This document shows positions 27,100 to 36,170 of a stretch of 64,000 bases of DNA, piece by piece. Positions within the stretch are counted from its first letter, which is position 1; every line of letters begins with the position of its first letter. Source of the DNA: CAWAND01 sp963727915. Its GTDB lineage: Bacteria; Chloroflexota; Anaerolineae; Anaerolineales; E44-bin32. The notes beneath the pieces are model-generated. The model was not told the DNA's origin, ran no database searches, and worked only from the letters and a program-made list of their open reading frames with translations. A program made the position numbers and the translations under genes. The stretch lies in NCBI GenBank assembly GCA_963727915.1, contig CAVSID010000007.1:26683-90682 (forward strand), in the 5' to 3' direction.

Positions 27100-28381
27100 A
27101 TGGCGCGAACTGGTATCTGGGGATCGGGTTTGCATCATCGGCGGCGGGCCGGCGGGCAGCTTCGCCGCGCTGGAACTGCTCGAGTTCGGCCCGGCAGCAC
27201 GATATCCGTTTGGATGTGACCATCTTTGAGCCCAGACAGTTTGCACACCCCGGACCGGGAGGCTGCAACCATTGCGCCGGGATGCTCTCCCACAGGGTCT
27301 TGGACGGGCTGAAGCGGCTCAGCCTAACCATTCCGCCAGATGTCGTGCAGGCCGAAATCACCTCTTACGCCGTCCATCTCCATGGAGAAACTCGAAGTGT
27401 GCGCGACTCCGATCTCCGCCGGACCATCCCGGCCGTCTACCGCGGCGCTGGCCCGAGGGAACGGCTATCGGGGCGCAGCGTGGCGAGTTTTGATGATTTC
27501 CTGCTCCAGGCGGCCGTGGCGCGTGGGCGCCCGCCGTATCCCCCATCGAGCGGTCAGGGTCTCGTGGGACGACCGGCCCGTCGTTCACGCCGCCGGGGAG
27601 AAGGTCCCAGCCGATTTGCTGGTGCTCGCCAGCGGCGTCAACAGCCGGGCGCCCCTCGATCCCGAGTTCGGCTATCGGCCACCCAGAACAGCAGTCATGG
27701 CCCAGGATGAAATCCCCCGGCCGTCCAGTTGGCCCGAGAACCAGATCGACGCTTTCTTTCACCAGCCGGCGGGTTTGATATTCGGTGCTCTGATCCCCAA
27801 GGGAGAGTACCTCAACATTTCCCTGTTGGGCAAGGGGCTGCCGACGGACGCCGTCGCCGAATTCGTGGAAGCCAGGGGTCGTGAAGCCGGGCTCATCAAC
27901 CCCCCGCGCAGCCTGTGCGGCTGCACGCCTCGGGTGGCCATCCGTCCGGCGCAGCGATACCACGGCGAACGCTGGGTTGCGGTCGGCGATGCGGCCGCCA
28001 CACGCTTGTACAAGGACGGTATCGGCTCGGCGATCACCACGTCTGGCGCAGCCATGGCGACCGTCATTGAGAACGGGGTATCCTCCGGGCGATTTCAGGC
28101 GGCACTACGAGCCGACGTTCCGGGCCGTGGCCAGGGACAACCTCTTCGGACGCCTGATGTTCCGCATGTGGTCGATGACCCTTGAAAGTGAGCGCTTGAG
28201 CAAGGCCTGGCTACGCACGCTCGATTTGGAAGCCCAACGCCCCGAGACGGAGCGGCGGATGCACCGCGTCCTGTGGGGTATGCTTACCGGCGACGAGCCC
28301 TATGAAAGCCTATTCTGGCAGGCGGTTCACCCAGCCATGTTGCTGACCACGGCTCGATCTTTCGCCGCCGAACTCCTATGA
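27100..28381 (+). CDS. Geranylgeranyl-reductase-family FAD oxidoreductase 1 (several frameshifts)
   Basis: Reconstructed from three frames. Slips fall between 27102 and 27130, near 27190, near 27535 and near 28090, and the start is approximate. The dinucleotide-binding motif VCIIGGGPAGSFAALELLE opens the protein. GPGGCNHCAGMLSHRVLDGL follows, at the place of the conserved Cys segment of the family. RWVAVGDAAATRLYKDGIGSAI is the second FAD motif (GD). The tail is helical. Family members reduce polyprenyl chains or act as halogenase-like or epoxidase-like flavoenzymes. The stop overlaps the next gene's start (ATGA), and the next gene is a paralogue. Confidence 0.8.
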
Positions 28382-29830
28382 GCCTGCAGGCAAGCGCCTC
28401 GCTTGGCCCTCTCGGCGACGGAGGTCGGGTGGTTGTACTTGGCGGCGGCCCGGCCGGCACAGCCTGCGCCATCGCTGTCAGGCGGCTGGCGGCGGAGATG
28501 GGCCGCGACGTCTCCGTCAGCCTGTTGGAGACCAAGGAGTTCGTCGGCGAGCGCCACTTCAACGCCTGCGTCGGCGTGTTGTCACCCCCCCTCGAATCGA
28601 TCATGACAGATGACCTCGGCGTGCCGTTTCCCACGCACCTCAGCCGGGCGATTATCGAAGGCTACGTCCTGCACACCGAGCGCGAATCGATCTGCCTGGA
28701 GGATCCAGGGGAACCGTCGATAGCTCTACGGCGGGTGCAGCTGGACGCTTACATGCTCGACGCGGCCCGACAGCGAGGCGTCGACATCCTCCACGCCGCG
28801 CGCCACGGACCTCGAGTTCCACGATGATGGCGTGGTCGTCTACACCGATGCTGACCCGGTCCAGGCGCAGGTGGTGGTCGGCGCCTTTGGCCTGGACGAG
28901 GGGACGGCGGGCATCTTCCGCCGCACCACCGGATACGGGCCGCCGGTTTCCCTGAGCTCGATCGTCACCAAGGTGCACCCGGGTGACGACCACATGGCGC
29001 GCATCGGCAACCAGCTGCATGTCTTCCTGCCTCCCACCCGGGGAATAGAATTCGGCGCCATCACGCCCAAGGGAAACCACCTCACCCTGAATATAGCTGG
29101 GAGTGACGTTGACGCCCACCTGATGGAAGCCTTTCTCCGTTGGCCTGTGCTGCGCCGGGTCCTGGACGGGGACGTGCTCGATCACCCCGGCCGGCCCGGC
29201 GACTTTCGGTTCTACAAGGGGCGGTTCCCGCGTTCGTTGGCTCAGAACGGCTTCGGGGATCGGTATGTCACTATTGGGGACGCTGCCGGCCTGGTCCGGG
29301 CGTTCAAAGGCAAAGGCGTCACATCGGCGATGCAGACGGGAGTCAGGGCGGCCCACGCGCTGCTTGAGGGCGGCCTATCGGCATCGGCCCTGGCGGACCA
29401 TTATCAGGCAGCCAACCAGGACATCATCCGCGACCTACCGTACGGGCAGTTCATGCGCTGGACGACGATCTGGCTGGCGCGAACCGGGCTGCTCAACACC
29501 GTCGTCCAAGCGGCCGAGAGTTCTCCTCGCCTGCGCCGGGCGCTGTATGGCGCCGCCTCGGGGCATGCCCCCTATCAGCAGGTGCTCCAGGACAGCCTGG
29601 CGCCGGCCAGCCTGCTACCGATCCTGTCGGCCTTGATCGGAAGGCGACATTCCGGCACCCGGGCCACAAGACTTAGTGAAATCCTTCACAAATTGAATGC
29701 GAGGGGCACGGTCAGGCCGTGCCCCTCGCGGTTGTCTCTGCCCCAATCTGAGGGTCGTTCGAAATCAGGCCGGGGTGGGCTCCATCCCGGGATGCTCTTC
29801 CTGCCAATTCTCGATGTGGTAATCAGGTGA
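28378..29830 (+). CDS. Geranylgeranyl-reductase-family FAD oxidoreductase 2 (frameshifted)
   Basis: ATG 28378 overlaps the previous stop. Codons to about 28815 read in one frame (VVVLGGGPAGTACAIAVRRL, then ERHFNACVGVLSPPLESI). The remainder is in another frame and contains PTRGIEFGAITPKGNH and YVTIGDAAGLVRAFKGKGVT, the FAD-binding GD motif. The open frame runs to 29830 but passes through palindromic site 3 and a strong hairpin (29699-29729). A double stop TAGTGA at 29674-29679 lies one frame over. The natural end is therefore probably near 29676 after another slip. It is a paralogue of the preceding flavoprotein; both probably work in one pathway with the sulfur-carrier and thiolase genes, or are simply cotranscribed. 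Confidence 0.8.
29674..29691. promoter_or_regulatory. Rex/CRP-like palindrome, site 3 (one mismatch)
   Basis: TAGTGAA-ATCC-TTCACAA lies at the 3' junction of the convergent flavoprotein and copper operons, eight bases before a bidirectional hairpin. No gene starts nearby, so this copy is unlikely to be a promoter operator. Confidence 0.45.
29699..29729. terminator. Bidirectional terminator-like hairpin
   Basis: GCGAGGGGCACGG (29699-29711) and its complement (29717-29729) form a 13-bp stem with a five-base loop, placed between the convergent flavoprotein and copper operons. The T-tract is poor on both sides. Confidence 0.7.
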
Positions 29831-29953
29831 TTTGTCGAACGCACCCTTGCAGCCATCACAGCAGAAATAGTAAGTCTTCCCCTGGTACTCGGATTTGGCA
29901 TGCGAGGTCGTGTCGACCTCCATCCCGCATACAACATCAAAAGCCTTCGACAT
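29765..29953 (-). CDS. YHS-domain metal-binding protein
   Basis: A complete 62-residue gene with AGGAGG seven bases upstream of ATG. It consists of a single YHS domain: VCGMEVDTTSHAKSEYQGK, then YYFCCDGCKGAFDKSPDYH. YHS domains bind metals through Cys and are found fused to or beside copper and heavy-metal P-type ATPases. It is the third gene of the CsoR-CopA-YHS unit, starting about 30 bases after the likely CopA stop. It likely hands copper to, or receives it from, CopA. Confidence 0.92.
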   Translation of the reverse strand: MSKAFDVVCGMEVDTTSHAKSEYQGKTYYFCCDGCKGAFDKSPDYHIENWQEEHPGMEPTPA

Positions 29954-29983
29954 GCGACTTGCCTCCTGAAGTGTGATAGACGG

Positions 29984-32430
29984 TCACGCGAATCTTCGAC
30001 CCGCCGCAAACGCAGCGAGTTGGATACCACGCTCACCGAGCTGAACGCCATTGCCAGGGCCGCCAGGATAGGATGCAGCTGGCGCAGGAACTCCGGCGCC
30101 CAGGCAAACGGATACAGAATTCCAGCCGCAATCGGGATCAGGATCACGTTGTAACCGAAGGCCCAGCCCAGGTTCTCTTTGATCACCCGGATGGTCGCTC
30201 GGCTGAGCTGCAGCGCTTGCGCCACGCTGCGCAGATCGCCGCGCATCAGCGTGACATCGGCTGCCTCCATGGCCACATCCGTGCCGGTGCCAATCGCCAT
30301 CCCGACGTCCGCCTGGGCCAACGCCGGGGCATCGTTGATCCCGTCCCCCACCATGCCCACGATCTCGCCGGCCGCTTGGAGCTGTTTCACGTAGGCGGCC
30401 TTGTCGCCCGGCGCGACCTCGGCGAACACCGTGTCCACACCGGCCTGGCTGGCGATCGCCTCAGCGGTCTGGCGGTTATCGCCGGTGGTCATGGCCACCT
30501 TTAGCCCCAACTTGTGCATCTGCTCGATGGCCTGGCGACTGCTTTCCTTGATGGTGTCGGCGATGGCGATCAAACCCTCGCCCTTGCCGTCCACCGCCAG
30601 CCAGACCACTGTGTTGGCCGATTCCTGCAGCCTGGCGGCTTCGTCCTCGAGGCCGTTGAGGGTCACGCCGCGCTCGCGCATGAGCCTCAGGTTGCCCAGC
30701 AGGATCGGCCGGCCTTCCACGTCGGCCTGGATGCCCATCCCCGACAGGCTGGCGAAATCGCCCACATCCGCCAGCTGGAGCGACTCGGCCTCTGCCGCCC
30801 GGATCACCGCCTTCGCCAGCGGATGTTCCGATCCGGCCTCAGCGCTGGCTGCCAGACGCAGAATGCTCTGCCGCTGGCTCTCGCCGCCGGCAGCTACGAC
30901 CTGGGTGACGCTTGGCTGGCCGCGTGTGATGGTGCCGGTCTTGTCCAGCACGACTGCCGTCAGCTGGTGGGCCCGTTCTAGGGCGGCACTGTTCTTGAAG
31001 AGGATCCCGTTCTGCGCCCCCTTGCCGGTGCCCACCATGACCGCCGTCGGGGTCGCCAGGCCCATGGCGCACGGGCAGGCGATCACCAGCACCGCCACCA
31101 GGCGGATCAGTGCATCCACCGGTGTGGCGCCCGGCACCCACAGCGCCCAAACAGCGAAGGTCAACAGCGCCAAGCCGATGACCACCGGGACGAAGACCGC
31201 TGCCACCCGGTCGGCCAGGCGCTGGATGGGCGCCTTGGAGGCCTGCGCGTCCTCGACCAGACGGATGATCTGGGCCAACGCCGTCTGCCGTCCCACAGCC
31301 GTCGCCTCAAACTTGAGCAAGCCCTGGGTGTTGAGGCTGGCCCCGACCACCCGGTCGCCGGGTCCCTTCTCCACCGGCAGGCTTTCGCCGGTGATCAGGC
31401 TCTCATCCACGGCGCTGGCGCCCTCGATCACCCGGCCGTCGACCGGGATCTTCTCCCCCGGCCGAACAACCACCAGATCGCCCACTTCGACCTCATCCAC
31501 CGGGATATCAATCGTCTCCCCGCCCCGGATGACGCTGGCCGTCTTGGCCCGGAGCCCCATCAAGCGTCTGATGGCTTCGCTGGTTTGACCCTTGGCGCGG
31601 GCCTCGAGCAATTTGCCGAGCACGATCAAGGTGATGATCGCTGCCGAGGTCTCAAAGTAGACATGGCCGGGCGCCCAACCCAGGATCACGGCCACCGAAA
31701 AGACATAGGCCACACTGCTGCCCAGGGCCACCAGCACGTCCATGTTGGCCGTCCGGTTGCGCAGCGCTTTGAACCCGCCCTCGTAGTATTGCCAGCCGAC
31801 ATAGAATTGGACCGGTGTCGCCATGACCCACATCAAGACGTTGACCCAAGGGGCGTGCGACCAGGCACCCAGCAGAGCGAAGTCGCGCGCCATGCTCAGG
31901 ACGAAGAGCGGCAGGCTGAAGGCGATGCCGACCTGAAGCAGGCGTGTCTGTCGATCGATCTCCGCCTTCCTGGCGGCTCGCTCGGCATCCTCCGGCTCAA
32001 CGTCCGAATCTGTCTCGATCACTCCGTAGCCAATGCGCTCGACCTGCTTCACCATGTCACGGCGCGACACCTGGCCCGGAAGGTACGTGACACGCGCCTT
32101 CTCCGTAGCCAGGTTGACATTGGCTTCCAACACACCCGGGAGCTTCATCAGCCCCTTGCTGACCGTGGCCTCGCAGTTGGCGCAGGTCATGCCGGTGATC
32201 GCCAAATCCAGGGTGCCCGTGGCCACGCCGTAGCCGACCCGCTCCACCTGATGGATCAGGGCCGCCTGGTCCACTTTGGCGGCGTCATAGGTCACGGTGG
32301 CCCGCTCAAGCGCCAGGTTGACGACCGCCTCCGTCACCCCGTCCACCTTTTTCAGTCCCTTTTCCACCGTGCTGACGCAATTGGCACACGTCATGCCCGT
32401 TATCGGCAGCACTACCTGTTTGCTTGTCAT
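29984..32430 (-). CDS. copA: Copper-exporting P1B-type ATPase
   Basis: ATG 32430 has GGAAGAGG nine bases upstream. Two N-terminal HMA domains each carry GMTCANC (Cys15/18 and Cys84/87). Eight membrane helices, the CPC metal site (VIACPCAMGLATPTAV), the phosphorylation motif DKTGT, SEHPLA (nucleotide-binding His) and GDGINDAP are all present, which identifies a Cu(I) exporter of the CopA group. The open frame continues to 29686, through the YHS gene. One slip close to 30000 brings in RRFA and a TGA at 29984-29986, which is the usual place for CopA to end, so about 815 residues are expected. It sits between the copper-sensing repressor and the YHS protein. Confidence 0.95.
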
Positions 32431-32466
32431 TCGCCACAACCTCTTCCTGCCCAGTTCGTCACCAGA

Positions 32467-32751
32467 TTAGATGCGATTTCGCACCTCAAGAACGTCCCGG
32501 ATTTCCCCCAGCACCCGCTCACGCTCCCCCGGATCCTGGCTCTCGATGGCCTGCGTCACGCAGTGATGCATGTGATCGTCCAGCAGTATCACGGTTACCT
32601 TGTTCAGCGCTGCCTGGATGGCCTGAATTTGATGGATGACGTCGATGCAGTACTTGCCGTCTTCGACCATCCTCTCCACGCCGCTGACATGGCCCGACAC
32701 GGACCGCAGCCGTTTCAGGAGTGCCTTTTGCGTCGCCTCATCACGTGCCAT
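32467..32751 (-). CDS. csoR: CsoR-family copper-sensing repressor
   Basis: 94 residues, the normal family length. It is all-helical, with the conserved DNA-contact start (LLKRLRSVSGHVSGVERMVE) and the Cu(I) ligand pattern Cys35, His60 and Cys64 (DDHMHHCV), matching the Cys-His-Cys site of mycobacterial CsoR at nearly the same positions. It is first in the copper operon, ahead of CopA. Family knowledge: the apo-tetramer represses its own operon, and Cu(I) releases it. A G/C-tract palindrome just upstream (32778-32798) is a plausible operator. Confidence 0.93.
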   Translation of the reverse strand: MARDEATQKALLKRLRSVSGHVSGVERMVEDGKYCIDVIHQIQAIQAALNKVTVILLDDHMHHCVTQAIESQDPGERERVLGEIRDVLEVRNRI

Positions 32752-32777
32752 AGGCTGTGCCTCCAGCTTCTTGCCAT

Positions 32778-32798
32778 CCCCCCCCCATAGGGGAGGGG
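32778..32798 (-). promoter_or_regulatory. Probable CsoR operator
   Basis: A run of nine C, then ATA, then GGGG-A-GGGG forms an inverted G/C-tract about 30 bases upstream of the csoR start. CsoR operators are GC-tract palindromes with A/T-rich centres. The assignment rests on position and shape only. Confidence 0.5.
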
Positions 32799-32893
32799 TC
32801 TAAGGCTCATTCTACCCCCGATCCGGGCCAGCGATCAAGGACGAATGTCACGGCCAAGCAGCGAGAAATGGGCCGGACGTCAATCCGCCGGGG

Positions 32894-32921
32894 TTGCCGA
32901 ATGTGCCAGATGTGCTACACT
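32894..32921 (+). promoter_or_regulatory. Sigma70-type promoter of thyA-folA
   Basis: TTGCCG (32894-32899), a 16-base spacer and TACACT (32916-32921), with TG one base before the -10, lie about 60 bases upstream of thyA. Confidence 0.6.
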
Positions 32922-32979
32922 CTGCCAACTCAACCCCCGTATCTGGGGATGACATGGGACGGTTGGAGGAGGTGGGGAT

Positions 32980-33774
32980 ATGCGCCAGTACCTGGATTTG
33001 ATGGCCCGGGTGCTCGACGACGGCGTCAAGCGGCCGGACCGGACGGGGACGGGGACGCTGTCGGTGTTCGGACACCAGATGCGCTTCGACCTGGGTGCCG
33101 GCTTCCCCGCCCTGACCACCAAAAAAGTGCATTTCAAGTCGATCATTCACGAGCTTCTATGGATGGTGCGCGGCCAGACCAACGTCGGTTACCTGCATCA
33201 GAACGGCGTGACGATTTGGGACGAATGGGCCGACGACCAGGGCGAGTTGGGACCGGTGTACGGCGCACAGTGGCGCTCTTGGCCCCGACCCGACGGGGGG
33301 ACCATCGATCAATTGGGCCGGGTGATTGACAGCATCCAGCGACACCCCAGCTCGCGCCGCCACATTGTGAGCGCCTGGAACCCTGCCGAAATCGATGAGA
33401 TGGCCCTTCCCCCTTGCCACACCTTGTTCCAATTCTACGTGGCCGACGGCCGGCTCTCCTGCCAGCTCTATCAGCGATCAGCGGATATCTTCCTGGGGCT
33501 CCCCTACAACATCAGCTCCTACGCTCTGCTGACGATGATGATTGCCCAGGTCACGGGCCTGCAGCCTGGCGAGTTCGTTCACACGCTGGGCGATGCCCAC
33601 CTGTATCTCAACCACCTCGATCAGGCAAGGCTGCAGCTCGAGCGTCAGCCGCGGCCCCTGCCGCGCATGGAGATCAACCCGGACTGCCGGTCGCTGTTTG
33701 ATTTCGCCTACGATGACTTTCGCCTGATCGGCTATGAGCCGCATCCTCACATCAAGGCCGAGGTGTCCGTCTGA
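32980..33774 (+). CDS. thyA: Thymidylate synthase
   Basis: 264 residues, the length of the E. coli enzyme. GGAGGAGG lies nine bases before ATG. Key residues are visible: RTGTGT near the start, the catalytic Cys146 in PPCHTLFQFYV (same number as in E. coli), QRSADIFLGLPYNI (Arg/Asp/Asn substrate contacts) and HTLGDAHLYLNH. It converts dUMP and methylene-tetrahydrofolate to dTMP and dihydrofolate in the cytoplasm. The dihydrofolate is recycled by the overlapping folA gene. Confidence 0.97.
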   Translation: MRQYLDLMARVLDDGVKRPDRTGTGTLSVFGHQMRFDLGAGFPALTTKKVHFKSIIHELLWMVRGQTNVGYLHQNGVTIWDEWADDQGELGPVYGAQWRSWPRPDGGTIDQLGRVIDSIQRHPSSRRHIVSAWNPAEIDEMALPPCHTLFQFYVADGRLSCQLYQRSADIFLGLPYNISSYALLTMMIAQVTGLQPGEFVHTLGDAHLYLNHLDQARLQLERQPRPLPRMEINPDCRSLFDFAYDDFRLIGYEPHPHIKAEVSV

Positions 33775-34286
33775 TCGTCTCCCTCATCGTTGCCCTGGAC
33801 TCGGAGCGCGGAATTGGCGTTCGAGGTCGACTTCCTTGGCACCTGCCGGCCGACCTGGCTCGCTTCCGCCGGCTGACAATGGGCCACTGCTTGATCATGG
33901 GCCGCAAGACCTATAAATCGCTCAGCGGCCGCACCCTCCCGGGGCGTCGCATCATCGTCCTGAGTCGCGTAATCCATCCCGAGATCATCGCCTCGGGTTC
34001 GATGACCGCCCGCTCGCTCGACGAGGCCATCGAAATTGCCCGGGACCAGCTCCAAGAATCGGAGGCCTTCATCGCCGGCGGCGCCCAAATCTACTTCGAA
34101 GCCCTCAACCGGGACTTGGTGGACCGCATGTACCTGACGTGGGTCGACGGCATGGTGCCCACGGATGTATCCTTCCCTCCTTTCGAGACGTCCCAATGGA
34201 GACTGCTCGAGGAGACGCACCGCCCCGCCAACTCGGACAACGCCTTCCGCCTGACTTTCCAGACTCTGGAGCGAAAGCCGCGCTAG
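33771..34286 (+). CDS. folA: Dihydrofolate reductase, apparent CTG start overlapping thyA stop
   Basis: The protein reads IVSLIVALDSERGIGVRGRL immediately after codon 33771, the normal start of DHFR (M-I-V-S-L-I-A). It continues with PWHLPADLARFRRLT, MGRKTYKSL, PGRRIIVLSR and FIAGGAQIYFEAL, so all substrate and NADPH segments are present (171 residues). No ATG, GTG or TTG lies in frame near this position. The base sequence is CTGA, exactly where an ATGA overlap with the thyA stop would be expected. Either CTG is used or one base is misread. A shorter frame from ATG 33879 would lack the catalytic N-terminus. Function: reduces dihydrofolate made by ThyA. Confidence 0.9.
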   Translation: MIVSLIVALDSERGIGVRGRLPWHLPADLARFRRLTMGHCLIMGRKTYKSLSGRTLPGRRIIVLSRVIHPEIIASGSMTARSLDEAIEIARDQLQESEAFIAGGAQIYFEALNRDLVDRMYLTWVDGMVPTDVSFPPFETSQWRLLEETHRPANSDNAFRLTFQTLERKPR

Positions 34287-34305
34287 CGGCTCCCGCCACG
34301 CCCGC

Positions 34306-35028
34306 CTAGCCTTCGACCAGCCGGCGCAACGAGAGCGCGTCCTCCAGGGCGAACCCGCCCAGGTCATTGTTGAAGTAGGCGTAGACCTCGAGACCGTCCG
34401 ACTCCCAGGTTCGAATTCGATCGGCCCACCATCGCAATCGCTTTTCTCCATAGCGGCCGCCATAGGCGACCGCCGGCCCGTGGAACCTCAGGTAGACCGA
34501 TGAACTGGTGACCCAACGCGGACACGCGAGATCCACCACGTCATTGATGCAGAAGGTCAGTTCATGGCGTTCGAGCACGCTGCGCACCTCGTCCCGGAAC
34601 CAGTCCGGATCGCGGAACTCGAAGGCATGTGTCAAATCGTGTGGCAGTCGGTCTGCGTGCTCCGCCAGCCGCTCGGGGTTGGCGTGCCACCCGGGCGGAA
34701 GCTGCCAAAGGATCGGCCCCAGCGTGGCTCCCAAGCCCCGGGCGCGAGTGAGGAGCTTCGCAAGGCCATCCTCGGCCAGCTTCAGCTTCTTCATGTGGGT
34801 GAGATAGCGGTTGGCTTTGACGCCAAAGATGAAGCCGGGCGGCGCCTGCTCGGCCCAACGGACGAAGGTGGTGGCGGCCGGGAGGTGGTAGAAGGTGCTG
34901 TTGATCTCGACGGTGTCAAAGTGTCTGGCGTAATAGCCGAACCAGGCCGACTGTGGCAGGTCCTCCGGATAGAAGATACCGCGCCAGTGGGGATAGACCC
35001 ATCCCGATGTGCCGATGTGTACGCCCAA
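34306..35028 (-). CDS. DUF72-family protein
   Basis: The start chosen is TTG 35028 because GAAGGGG lies six bases upstream and the protein then opens VHIGTSGWVYPHWRGIFYP, the normal DUF72 N-terminus. An in-frame ATG at 35067 has no ribosome binding site. The 240 residues include FDTVEINSTFYHLPA, a Lys/Arg-rich ANRYLTHMKKLKL, GPILWQLPPGWHAN, AFEFRDPDWF and the late YAYFNNDLGG, all DUF72 hallmarks of a TIM-barrel-like fold. The biochemical function of the family is not settled. It converges with folA across a small hairpin, AGCCGC-GCTA-GCGGCT (34276-34291). Confidence 0.88.
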   Translation of the reverse strand: MGVHIGTSGWVYPHWRGIFYPEDLPQSAWFGYYARHFDTVEINSTFYHLPAATTFVRWAEQAPPGFIFGVKANRYLTHMKKLKLAEDGLAKLLTRARGLGATLGPILWQLPPGWHANPERLAEHADRLPHDLTHAFEFRDPDWFRDEVRSVLERHELTFCINDVVDLACPRWVTSSSVYLRFHGPAVAYGGRYGEKRLRWWADRIRTWESDGLEVYAYFNNDLGGFALEDALSLRRLVEG

Positions 35029-35137
35029 ACTTGCCCCTTCGCCTTGCGTGACTGCTGTTACCATCATAAGAGATGAGGACCACCTGGTGAGCTGGGTTGT
35101 CCCATCAGACCGCTCACCCAGCAGATAGGAATGGCAC

Positions 35138-36064
35138 ATGGCAGCTGACCACCCCCTGACAATGACCCTGGCCAAAGTAGTCATCGCTTCGGCCTGGGCC
35201 GACGGCGACCTTACTCCGGAAGAGGTCAACAGCCTCAAGGATCTTCTGTTTCACATCCCCAAGCTGGATGCCCAACAATGGGCCGAGCTCGACATCTACA
35301 TTGATTCGCCCGTTGGCCCGCGGGAACGAGATCGCCTGGTGGAAGATCTTCGGCGCGCTGTCCACTCCCGGGGGGATCGCCAGCTCGCACTGGAGACGCT
35401 TGAATCTCTGATCCAGGCTGACGGGGTGATCGACGACCGCGAAGCTGCCTTCTTAGAGCAGGTCAAGGAGTCCCTGGGAGCGGCCGGCTCCGGGATGCTG
35501 GGCGGGCTGCGGGACCTGGTGAGCTCAGCCGTCGACCGCAGGAGCCAGGCAGCCGGGCCAAACCGCGAGGCCTATCTGGAGGACTTCGTCAAGAATCGCG
35601 TTTTCTACACCCTGCGGCGCAAGCTCGACTCGGGTGAACTCAACTTGTCGGGCGACTTGGACGAGGCCGACCTTCGCAGGATGGCCCTTGCCGCCGGGTT
35701 GATGGCGCACATCGCCAACATTGACGGTATCGTCGAAGACGGCGAGCGGGAGGCTATGGCCGCTGCCGTGCAAGGGGGGTGGGGTTTGAGTCAGGCCGGC
35801 GCCCATCTGGTCGCCGAGATCGCCGTCACCAAAACGGCCGCCGATTTGGATTTCTTCCGCCTGACGCGGGAGTTCTACAGCGCCACCCAGCCCGACGAAC
35901 GCCGCGCCTTCGCCAAGGTGCTGTTCCAGGTCGCGGCCGCTGACGGCAATGTTTCGTTCGATGAAACCGAAGCCATCCGAAGCATCACCCGCATTCTGAA
36001 ACTGACCCACAAGGAGTTCATCGACGCCAAGCTGTCGGTTTCAAATGGAGCTGGAGGCGCATAG
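35138..36064 (+). CDS. TerB-like (tellurite-resistance type) acidic helical protein
   Basis: 308 residues, all helical, with AGGA seven bases upstream. Four short units with the TerB-like pattern [A-x-x-D-G-x-(V/L)-x-x-x-E] are visible: SAWADGDLTPEEVNSL, IQADGVIDDREAAFL, ANIDGIVEDGEREAM and AAADGNVSFDETEAI. The product therefore looks like two duplicated TerB folds joined by a linker (about 120-150). TerB binds calcium through such acidic loops. The function in bacteria without a ter operon is uncertain. No ter or other stress genes are adjacent. Confidence 0.82.
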   Translation: MAADHPLTMTLAKVVIASAWADGDLTPEEVNSLKDLLFHIPKLDAQQWAELDIYIDSPVGPRERDRLVEDLRRAVHSRGDRQLALETLESLIQADGVIDDREAAFLEQVKESLGAAGSGMLGGLRDLVSSAVDRRSQAAGPNREAYLEDFVKNRVFYTLRRKLDSGELNLSGDLDEADLRRMALAAGLMAHIANIDGIVEDGEREAMAAAVQGGWGLSQAGAHLVAEIAVTKTAADLDFFRLTREFYSATQPDERRAFAKVLFQVAAADGNVSFDETEAIRSITRILKLTHKEFIDAKLSVSNGAGGA

Positions 36065-36079
36065 AAGCGCCGGTTCGTC

Positions 36080-36097
36080 TTGTGAAAACATTCACAA
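36080..36097. promoter_or_regulatory. Rex/CRP-like palindrome, site 4 (perfect)
   Basis: TTGTGAA-AACA-TTCACAA lies 74 bases upstream of the aldolase gene. A -10-like TATCAT at 36124-36129 would place its centre about 47 bases before the transcription start, as at site 2. Confidence 0.6.
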
Positions 36098-36170
36098 GTG
36101 GCCGCAATTCCTGCAAGGTGAGTTATCATTGGCTCGAGTTTCCAGCACAGCTTCCACCTAGGAGGACGTC

